Assembly: GCA_002453265.1 (NCBI GenBank) | Contig: DKGK01000048.1 | Location: 1-12,796 of the forward strand | Reading direction: 5' to 3' | Length of the DNA: 12,796 nt | DNA from: Flavobacteriales bacterium UBA6772 | GTDB lineage: Bacteria > Bacteroidota > Bacteroidia > Flavobacteriales > UBA7430 | Part shown: piece after piece, positions 1 through 5,797 of the stretch | Numbering within the stretch: the stretch's first letter is position 1 | Layout of the letters: every line of letters begins with the position of its first letter | The notes under the pieces: generated by a model | Databases searched by the model: none | The model's input: the letters and a program-made list of their open reading frames with translations, nothing else | What the model was told of the DNA's origin: nothing | Program-made: the position numbers and the translations under genes

Positions 1-1
1 T

Positions 2-124
2 TTTTTTTTGGTTTGGAGATTTTTGAAAGAAATCAATCAAGTAGAATATGAGCTTGAAACTATAAAAATTTATTCGATGATTTTTAGTACGTTTGGTAAC
101 TTAAAAACATTTATAAAACATTAA
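2..124 (+). CDS. Possible C-terminal tail of a gene cut by the left edge
   Basis: One forward frame is open from the window edge to a TAA at 122-124, about 40 codons. The other two forward frames close earlier. The peptide ends in GNLKTFIKH and mixes charged and hydrophobic residues (for example KEINQVEYELETIK), so it could be the end of a real protein. It is too short and AT-rich to assign to a family. It could belong to the same defence locus or to an unrelated upstream gene, or it could be a chance open frame. Confidence 0.3.
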   Translation, partial: FFLVWRFLKEINQVEYELETIKIYSMIFSTFGNLKTFIKH

Positions 125-134
125 CCTTAGCGAT

Positions 135-153
135 TATATTAAAAATTAATATA
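135..153. repeat. A/T-only 8-bp inverted repeat
   Basis: TATATTAA at 135-142 and TTAATATA at 146-153 are perfect reverse complements separated by AAA. The repeat sits just after the stop of the possible left-edge gene. It could be a weak terminator structure or an operator ahead of the restriction genes. There is no T-run after it, and an A/T-only hairpin is easily a chance event in this base composition. Confidence 0.3.
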
Positions 154-194
154 TAACTGTAGGATCAACAAGCTAAAAGACAAAGGATTTTTTG

Positions 195-290
195 ATGTCA
201 GATTCAAGAGACAATAAATACCTAATGAACCATGTAATTAATATTGAAGCTTACAATAGAACCTTAGATGTTTTATTATTAAGCGATTAA
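195..290 (+). CDS. Doubtful 31-residue ORF upstream of the McrB-like gene
   Basis: The frame ATG(195)-TAA(288-290) encodes a 31-residue peptide starting MSDSRDNKYLMNH and ending LDVLLLSD. A purine-rich AAAGGA lies about 8 nt upstream and could serve as a ribosome binding site. The ORF ends 18 nt before the ATG of the McrB-like gene, so it could be a leader peptide, a small accessory protein, or the remnant of a decayed gene. I recognise no family, and a short ORF in AT-rich DNA is weak evidence. Confidence 0.2.
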   Translation: MSDSRDNKYLMNHVINIEAYNRTLDVLLLSD

Positions 291-308
291 AAAACAACAC
301 CTACCAAT

Positions 309-1733
309 ATGAAAGAAAACTATATAATATGGCTAAAAAGCAAGTATAACGGGAAAAATGGTACAATCAGCTCGTATACTAAAGCTCTTGAAAATTTATC
401 TACTAGTATAAAATACAATATTTTTGAAAACACAAACTTACTTGTATTAGATAAGTTATACAAAGACTTACTGCAGAACCAGAAAGATAAAAACGGAATC
501 TATTTCAATAAAGACTCATCTTCATATGGGGAAAAGGGGTTCTACTCTGCATCTTTAAGAACTTACATAGATTTTCTAAAATCGAACAATAGCCCAAAGA
601 ACACAATAGAACTAAACATTAATCACCTTCAAACATCCTATATTCAATCAGGATTAACTTATACGAATGAGCTAATCACAAGATACATTTCCTCATTGGT
701 AACAAAGCCCTTTGTATTATTAAGTGGGTTGTCAGGTTCTGGAAAAACGATGCTATCATTAAGTTTTTCGAAATGGATATGTGCCAATAAAACACAATAT
801 TGTATAGTCCCCGTTGGAGCCGATTGGACAAATAGAGAGCCATTATTGGGTTATGTAAATGCATTAAGCAATGAAGAATATATAAAACCTGAAAATGGTG
901 CTTTAGAATTATTAATAAACGCGAATAAAGAAGAGAACCAAAACAAACCCTACTTCTTGATTTTAGATGAAATGAACTTGAGTCATGTAGAACGCTATTT
1001 TGCGGACTTTTTAAGTATAATGGAATCTAAGGATAAATTTAAACTGCATTCTGATACAGTCAATGAAAAATCAGGTGTACCTCATGAATTGGATTGGCCA
1101 AAAAACCTATTTGTAGTAGGTACTGTCAATATAGATGAGACTACATATATGTTTAGTCCCAAAGTGTTAGACAGAGCAAATGTTATAGAATTTAGAGTGA
1201 ATGAAAGCGAGATTGAAAGCTTTTTAAATAATCCTAACGAAATTGACTTTACACAATTAGAAACGAATGGAGCTAGTATGGAAGCAAGTTTTGTTCAAAT
1301 GGCTAAAAACAAAGAATTTGAAGCTGTAAATACTGATAACTTAAACAAAACACTCGTTAAATTCTTTGCTGAACTTAAAAAGACGGGAGCAGAATTTGGT
1401 TACCGTACAGGTATGGAAATTCATAGGTTGTACAATCAAATATCTACTGTTAATACTGACATCTCTGAAAATGATAAAATTGATATTGCTGTAATACAAA
1501 AATTACTACCTAAGCTACATGGTTCTAGACGTAAATTACATCCTATTTTAGAAGTTTTAGCAACACTTTGTGTTAAAGCAACTGTTGATGTGAAAAAAGA
1601 CTTTTTGGAAAATAAAGAAGAACTCATTTTTAAAGAAAATACTGATGTACTTTATCCTTTGTCGCTAGAAAAAATCACAAGAATGTACAAAGGGGCTATT
1701 GATAATGGTTTTGCCAGTTATGCTGAAGCTTAA
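309..1733 (+). CDS. McrB-like AAA+ NTPase, motor of a type IV restriction system
   Basis: This 474-residue protein is probably the NTP-driven translocase or assembly subunit that recruits the downstream nuclease, by analogy with E. coli McrB. Residues 1-110 form an N-terminal head with no recognisable catalytic motif. The AAA+ core starts near residue 120. Walker A is GLSGSGKT (140-147) and Walker B is LILDEMN, with D220 and E221. The sensor-1 region is GTVNIDE (271-277), and a probable arginine finger is R289 in KVLDRAN. The DEMN and GTxN elements are typical of McrB/AAA_5 proteins. In E. coli McrB the segment at GTVNIDE reads GTMNTAD and bears on GTP use; here it reads NIDE, so nucleotide preference cannot be inferred. 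The ATG follows ACCTACCAAT without a clear Shine-Dalgarno, as is common in Bacteroidota. The stop is 3 nt before the nuclease gene, so the two are surely co-expressed. Confidence 0.85.
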   Translation: MKENYIIWLKSKYNGKNGTISSYTKALENLSTSIKYNIFENTNLLVLDKLYKDLLQNQKDKNGIYFNKDSSSYGEKGFYSASLRTYIDFLKSNNSPKNTIELNINHLQTSYIQSGLTYTNELITRYISSLVTKPFVLLSGLSGSGKTMLSLSFSKWICANKTQYCIVPVGADWTNREPLLGYVNALSNEEYIKPENGALELLINANKEENQNKPYFLILDEMNLSHVERYFADFLSIMESKDKFKLHSDTVNEKSGVPHELDWPKNLFVVGTVNIDETTYMFSPKVLDRANVIEFRVNESEIESFLNNPNEIDFTQLETNGASMEASFVQMAKNKEFEAVNTDNLNKTLVKFFAELKKTGAEFGYRTGMEIHRLYNQISTVNTDISENDKIDIAVIQKLLPKLHGSRRKLHPILEVLATLCVKATVDVKKDFLENKEELIFKENTDVLYPLSLEKITRMYKGAIDNGFASYAEA

Positions 1734-1736
1734 ACT

Positions 1737-4010
1737 ATGGAACAAAAACAATCCATAGAAATAGATCTATCACATATTGCAGATAAGCTTGTTCTTTTTG
1801 TTGATGCAAAAAATAGTGATGACATTGAAATTGATATAGAGAACAAATACAGTAACGAACCACAATTCCAATTAAAAGAAGGTCGTTTTTATGATTATGA
1901 GTTTTCGGACAAAAATTATCGTTTAACTTGTAGTGACCAGAAAAACATTGTTCAAAAAAGAAAAAGGAATGAACATGAAGGTCGAATTTCTCCCAATATT
2001 TTTGTGGGAACTTTATCACTTGAAATTTTTAATGTTAATGCTATTGAAAAAAAATGGGAACAAAAACTAGAGGTTCAATCTACTAAAACAAGTTATAGAG
2101 AGGATTATCAGTACATGTTAAATTCTATTACAGAAAAATGTACCGATTTAATATTACAAGCCAATTCGCCAGTTAGTCATTCTTTTGAAACAGACTTTAA
2201 TGCAGACAATGAAACGTTATACCAACGTTTTGCTTTTGTAAAATCTATTATCAACTCAGAAGAGTTTGAAGATGCTATACAACGGATTGTAAGCACTCCT
2301 ACTACAAAGTGGATTGAGGAAGCGGAACAAACAGATGTAAGAAGAATAAAACGATTTAGAAATAATGAAATTAAGCAACTCATTAATACTAACAACCGAA
2401 TTAAATTATCGAAGAATCATCCTTTACATTCGAAACTAACATCTGTTGCAACAAAAATTAATTCGTATAAGAAAAAGGAAAGTGTAGATACTTCTGAAAA
2501 TCGTTTTATAAAACATGCTTTAGAAACTTTTTCGAAATTCTGTATGGATATTGGAAACCATCCTAATGCAGGAGAACGATTGCAATATGAAGCGAATGAA
2601 GTAACTGAAAAGTTAGAGAACCATCTACAACATACTATTTTTAAAGAAATAGCTCGTCCAACTACCCTAAAACTAAATAGCCCTACCCTTCAGAAAAAAG
2701 AAGGTTATAGAGAAATTTTAAAGGTTTGGTTAAAATTTGATTTGGCAGCAAAATTAGTTTGGGATGGCGGAGAAGATGTTTATAGTGGCGGCAAAAAAGA
2801 CATTGCCACCTTATACGAATATTGGTTGTTTTTCAAACTTTTAGATGTTTTAAAATCTATATTTGAAATAGCACCAAAAGAATTAGAAAAGCTAATTACA
2901 CCTAGTTCAAACGAGTTAAGTTTACAATTAAAACAAGGGAAGTTTACGGCTTTAAATGGAACATATACCAAGGGAAATAGAGATTTAAACATTCGCTTTA
3001 ACTACAACAGAAGTTTTGTTGGTAATAAAGATATATCGAAAGCTGGAAGTTGGACAACAACTCTAAGGCCTGATTATACTTTATCTATTTGGCCAACAAA
3101 CCTGAAAGAAACGCAAGCAGAAGAAAAAGAACAGATTGTTCATATACATTTTGACGCTAAATATAAAATAGCAAATATTAATCAGATTCTCGAGAACAAA
3201 CAAGACGATGAATTAAATGATGAAAAGAAGGATAATTTAAAAGGCATCTATAAAAATGCAGATTTATTAAAAATGCACGCTTACAAAGATGCAATTAGAA
3301 GAACAAGTGGTGCTTACGTTCTTTATCCTGGAGATACAAACAAAAAATTAAAAGGATTTCATGAAGTTTTACCTGGTTTAGGAGCATTCCCAATAAAACC
3401 ATCCGAAAATACCAATGAAACAATTCATATAGAAATCTTTTTAGAAGAGATATTAGAACACTTCTTAAATAACGCTTCGCAACGAGAGAATATTTCTGCA
3501 AAAGCATATAAAATTCATAAAAACATCAACCCAAACATCATTAAAGAAACAATCCCTGAATACATTAATGGCGAAAAATTAATCCCTGATGAAACTTATG
3601 TTTTGGTTGGCTTTTATAACGATTTAAAACAATACGATTGGATTAATGATAAAAAGAAGTACAATTTTAGAATGGGATCAGGAAATGGTTCTTTAATTTT
3701 AGATACCGAAACTGTTTCGGCAAAATACCTTCTTTTACATACACACAAAGATGAAACTTCAAGTGAATTGTGGAAAATTGTAAGTAAGGGTCCTAGAGTA
3801 TATTCTAAAGAAAACTTAATCAAAAAAGGATATGATTCTCCCTCGCAAGATTACTATTTAGTAATTGACCTAGAAAGAATTAAAGATTCTGATTTTATTA
3901 ATACAAATTGGCTGTTTAAACAACTCTCTAATTATAAAGAAGGACATGCAACTGCAAAACCATATACAAGTACTCTAACGGAATTAATGTCAGTAATTAA
4001 AGACGATTAA
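1737..4010 (+). CDS. McrC-like DUF2357 / PD-(D/E)xK endonuclease, nuclease subunit of the type IV system
   Basis: This 757-residue protein is the predicted DNA-cleaving partner of the McrB-like ATPase. The N-terminal half (about 1-400) fits the DUF2357 family, which pairs with McrB-type ATPases: an all-beta start, then a long helical, charged middle. The nuclease core shows P445-D446 in RPDYTL and D473-A-K475 in HFDAKYK, separated by 26 residues. This is the classic PD-(D/E)xK metal-binding layout, so the active site appears intact. After the nuclease, residues from about 618 to 757 form an additional compact domain beginning DETYVLVGFYND, with repeated beta-strand patterns and ending in a short helix. 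E. coli McrC (about 350 residues) has nothing comparable. By pattern it resembles PUA/EVE-like folds that bind modified bases, but this is inference. The ATG lies 3 nt after the ATPase stop. No frameshift or internal stop is seen. Confidence 0.82.
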   Translation: MEQKQSIEIDLSHIADKLVLFVDAKNSDDIEIDIENKYSNEPQFQLKEGRFYDYEFSDKNYRLTCSDQKNIVQKRKRNEHEGRISPNIFVGTLSLEIFNVNAIEKKWEQKLEVQSTKTSYREDYQYMLNSITEKCTDLILQANSPVSHSFETDFNADNETLYQRFAFVKSIINSEEFEDAIQRIVSTPTTKWIEEAEQTDVRRIKRFRNNEIKQLINTNNRIKLSKNHPLHSKLTSVATKINSYKKKESVDTSENRFIKHALETFSKFCMDIGNHPNAGERLQYEANEVTEKLENHLQHTIFKEIARPTTLKLNSPTLQKKEGYREILKVWLKFDLAAKLVWDGGEDVYSGGKKDIATLYEYWLFFKLLDVLKSIFEIAPKELEKLITPSSNELSLQLKQGKFTALNGTYTKGNRDLNIRFNYNRSFVGNKDISKAGSWTTTLRPDYTLSIWPTNLKETQAEEKEQIVHIHFDAKYKIANINQILENKQDDELNDEKKDNLKGIYKNADLLKMHAYKDAIRRTSGAYVLYPGDTNKKLKGFHEVLPGLGAFPIKPSENTNETIHIEIFLEEILEHFLNNASQRENISAKAYKIHKNINPNIIKETIPEYINGEKLIPDETYVLVGFYNDLKQYDWINDKKKYNFRMGSGNGSLILDTETVSAKYLLLHTHKDETSSELWKIVSKGPRVYSKENLIKKGYDSPSQDYYLVIDLERIKDSDFINTNWLFKQLSNYKEGHATAKPYTSTLTELMSVIKDD

Positions 4011-4152
4011 GCTCCATAAAAAAAATCATTCTCTATAAAAAGAAAAACTAAGGAAGATAATAACTTCCAAGACGAAACAGTTTGGCTAAGGCAAAATTGT
4101 TAGCTAACAAGTCGCTAAAATGAATTACATTTAGACCACTAAAAACTCCAAC
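4011..4152. other. Intergenic spacer between the restriction genes and the membrane-protein gene
   Basis: This 142-nt spacer contains A-rich tracts, a weak GGAAG/CTTCC hairpin at 4052-4068 with no T-run after it, the 14-bp palindrome listed separately, and TACATTTA at 4126-4133, one base off the TAnnTTTG -7 consensus and about 20 nt before the next ATG. It may therefore hold the promoter of the membrane-protein gene. No clear terminator for the restriction genes was seen. Confidence 0.4.
4097..4110. repeat. Perfect 14-bp palindrome TTGTTAGCTAACAA
   Basis: The sequence is identical to its own reverse complement over all 14 bases and lies 42 nt upstream of the next ATG. A perfect palindrome of this length is a typical binding site for a homodimeric regulator, and it sits where an operator could act. 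It may instead be a boundary left by a mobile element. No regulator gene is next to it. Confidence 0.55.
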
Positions 4153-4557
4153 ATGAAAAACATACTGAAAAATATTACAGTCTTTATTGTAGGAGTCTTT
4201 ATAGGTGGTTTGGTAAATATGGGAATCATTATGATTAGCGATTCTGTTATTGCATTACCCAAAGGAATAGACCCAAGTGATATGGATAGTTTGATCGATA
4301 ACTTTCATCTATTTGAACCTATAAACTTCTTAATGCCATTTTTAGCACATGCTCTGGGTACATTAGTTGGTGCATTTATAGCAGCAAAAATTGCAGCTAC
4401 TTATAAATTACAGTTTGCATTAAGTATAGGGATTCTCTTTCTCTTGGGAGGAATACAAATGGCAAATATATTGCCTGCTCCAAATTGGTTTAATATTGCC
4501 GATCTAGGTTTTGCCTATATTCCAATGGCATATTTAGGGTATCGACTAGCAAAGTAA
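4153..4557 (+). CDS. Small four-helix integral membrane protein, function unknown
   Basis: This 134-residue protein has four hydrophobic segments, at about 8-30, 58-81, 87-107 and 115-131. The loop after the first segment is polar and acidic (PKGIDPSDMDSLIDN). The segment PFLAHALGTLVGAFIAAKIA and the C-terminal AYIPMAYLGYRLAK resemble a small family of unnamed membrane proteins found in Bacteroidota; I recall the pattern but know no function. There is no enzymatic motif and no separate signal peptide, so it should sit in the inner membrane. It is separated from the restriction genes by 142 nt and probably has its own promoter. Its stop is 5 nt from that of the convergent birA. It is more likely an ordinary chromosomal gene than part of the defence system. 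Confidence 0.75.
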   Translation: MKNILKNITVFIVGVFIGGLVNMGIIMISDSVIALPKGIDPSDMDSLIDNFHLFEPINFLMPFLAHALGTLVGAFIAAKIAATYKLQFALSIGILFLLGGIQMANILPAPNWFNIADLGFAYIPMAYLGYRLAK

Positions 4558-4562
4558 CATGT

Positions 4563-5306
4563 CTATAAAAAAAGAATTTCTTTAATATCAAAATCTTGTT
4601 TTTCGCCATTTGGCAGCTCCATTAGTAAACGACCACTTCTTAAAACGTCAATTATTGTAGCTGTAAATTCCATTTTTTGAGAACGAAAGGAATGAGTTTC
4701 ATTATAGCGATACATGGAATTTAGGTAAGACTGTTTTAGATGCTGGTATTTACTAGCTCTTAGTTGTAAGTATCGACCTTCAATAGTTTCGCATAAACGT
4801 TCGAGAACTTTATCTACAGGAAACTGAACACCCAAAATTTGCTTTAAAGAAATGGCATTAGGTAGGTTTACAAAACTCTTTTGGTTCACATTTAAGCCAA
4901 TTCCAACCACTGCATTTTGGTAAGAAGACTTATTCATTTGGTTTTCTATAAGAACACCAGCAACTTTTTTGTCTTCGAAATAAATATCATTTGGCCATTT
5001 AATTTTAAATCCCGGACGTAATTCATTTAAACAATCGTGCAATGCTAAAGCAATACAAATACTTAAATCGTAAGCATTAGCTATGAGTAAAAACGTAGGT
5101 TTTAACAGTACACTAAATGTTAGAGAACTCGTCTGTTCTGCAGTCCATACAGTACCTCGCTGACCTTTACCTTGAGTTTGATGCTTTGCAAAAACAACAG
5201 TTCCTTCTGGAAAATGCTGTACAGACAGACGCTCCATCAACCACGAATTTGTAGAGGGGAGTTCATCAAATTTTAAATAATTTTTACCAATAAAAAGTGT
5301 TTCCAT
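4563..5306 (-). CDS. birA: Biotin-[acetyl-CoA-carboxylase] ligase (BirA/BPL), monofunctional
   Basis: The enzyme activates biotin with ATP to biotinyl-AMP and transfers it to the lysine of biotin carboxyl carrier proteins, in the cytoplasm. Family motifs are in order in this 247-residue form: STN (18-20), QGKGQRGTVW (45-54, the biotinyl-AMP loop, cf. GRGRRG in E. coli), KWPND (103-107), KVAGVLIE around the catalytic lysine K114, and GIGLNVN (135-141). The C-terminal small domain follows. There is no N-terminal helix-turn-helix, so unlike E. coli BirA it should not act as a repressor. The frame extends 7 codons upstream to a TTG at 5327, but the ATG at 5304-5306 places the first family-like residues correctly and is preferred. 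The gene is divergent from rsfS and shares a short regulatory region with it. Confidence 0.93.
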   Translation of the reverse strand: METLFIGKNYLKFDELPSTNSWLMERLSVQHFPEGTVVFAKHQTQGKGQRGTVWTAEQTSSLTFSVLLKPTFLLIANAYDLSICIALALHDCLNELRPGFKIKWPNDIYFEDKKVAGVLIENQMNKSSYQNAVVGIGLNVNQKSFVNLPNAISLKQILGVQFPVDKVLERLCETIEGRYLQLRASKYQHLKQSYLNSMYRYNETHSFRSQKMEFTATIIDVLRSGRLLMELPNGEKQDFDIKEILFL

Positions 5307-5353
5307 AATACGGGAATAAAGATACAAAAAGACTTAACGTACCTTAACTCAAT

Positions 5354-5387
5354 TTAAGCAGATTATTAGAATTATAATCCGCTTAAA
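5354..5387. promoter_or_regulatory. Large imperfect inverted repeat in the birA/rsfS divergent promoter region
   Basis: TTAAGCAGATTAT (5354-5366) pairs with ATAATCCGCTTAA (5374-5386) with one mismatch (A5360 against C5380). An extra outer T-A pair (5353/5387) makes a 14-bp arm around a 7-nt loop. It lies between two divergent genes, so it cannot be an ordinary terminator for either. It covers the place where the -33 element of the rsfS promoter would fall. A dimeric regulator bound here could control both directions. Confidence 0.6.
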
Positions 5388-5392
5388 AGCAT

Positions 5393-5400
5393 TATTTTTG
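5393..5400 (+). promoter_or_regulatory. Bacteroidota-type -7 promoter element for rsfS operon
   Basis: TATTTTTG matches the Bacteroidota sigma-A -7 consensus TAnnTTTG exactly and lies 22 nt upstream of the rsfS ATG, giving a leader of under 20 nt. No clean TTG -33 element is visible at the usual distance; that position is covered by the inverted repeat. An AGGAA at 5411-5415 sits 7 nt before the ATG and may serve as ribosome binding site. Confidence 0.55.
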
Positions 5401-5422
5401 CAACCTAATTAGGAACATTCGA

Positions 5423-5797
5423 ATGAAAGAAGATAGAAGTTTGAAAATAAAAGCCCTTGTAGATGTAATTGTAAGGGGAATGCAGGAAAAGAAAGCGGAA
5501 AACATTACAGTTATAGACCTGAGAACCATAGATGCATCTGTATGTGATTTTTTTGTGATAAGTAATGCAAATTCAAACACTCAAGTAAATGCAATAGCAG
5601 ATTCTGTACAAAAGGAAACACTAGAAACATTAAACGATAAAGCTTGGCGTAAGGAAGGAACCGAAACTTCGGAATGGGTATTGATGGATTACGTAAATGT
5701 AGTCGCTCATATTTTTCAAACCCCAGTAAGAGATTTTTATGCTTTAGAAGAATTATGGGGAGATGCTAAAATCACCTCAATAGAATCAGAATATTAG
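5423..5797 (+). CDS. rsfS: Ribosomal silencing factor RsfS (Iojap/DUF143 family)
   Basis: RsfS binds ribosomal protein uL14 on the large subunit and blocks joining with the small subunit, dampening translation under poor nutrition. The 124-residue length is typical. Recognisable features are the N-terminal helix with KALVDVIVRGMQEKKA, the strand and turn IDLRTIDASVCDFFVIS (31-47), the W85-V-L-x-D-Y segment and VVAHIFQTPVRDFYALEELW (93-112), which is the family's hallmark ending. It is the first gene of the operon. Its stop TAG directly abuts the ftsH ATG, indicating coupled translation. This arrangement with ftsH is common in Bacteroidota. Confidence 0.95.
   Translation: MKEDRSLKIKALVDVIVRGMQEKKAENITVIDLRTIDASVCDFFVISNANSNTQVNAIADSVQKETLETLNDKAWRKEGTETSEWVLMDYVNVVAHIFQTPVRDFYALEELWGDAKITSIESEY

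Larger units (their letters stand above)
1..308. other. Left-edge non-coding or weakly coding stretch before the McrB-like gene
   Basis: No convincing gene lies here. It holds a 40-codon open frame that enters from the left edge and stops at 122-124, an A/T-only inverted repeat at 135-153, and a 31-codon ORF at 195-290; the two frames have their own entries. A TACGTTTG at 88-95 matches the Bacteroidota -7 consensus TAnnTTTG. It has no TTG at the expected distance upstream and lies inside the possible gene tail, so it is only a weak promoter candidate for the restriction genes. No tRNA-like cloverleaf or tandem repeat was seen. Confidence 0.5.

Noticed and set aside
1735..2019. 94-codon ORF on the minus strand at the start of the nuclease gene
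   Set aside because: It is antisense to the nuclease, rich in Phe, Tyr and His, as expected for a mirror of AT-rich coding sequence, and has no recognised motif.
4060..4152. Possible integron attC-like site (TAAC...GTTAGC, with CCAAGAC/GTTTGG arms and TAACAA start)
   Set aside because: The inner arms can pair with one bulged base, but the two spacers are very unequal (2 against 13 nt) and the outer arms match over only four bases. No integrase gene is visible.
5307..5327. Extended birA start at TTG 5327
   Set aside because: The seven extra residues match nothing in the family, and an ATG in a good position follows.
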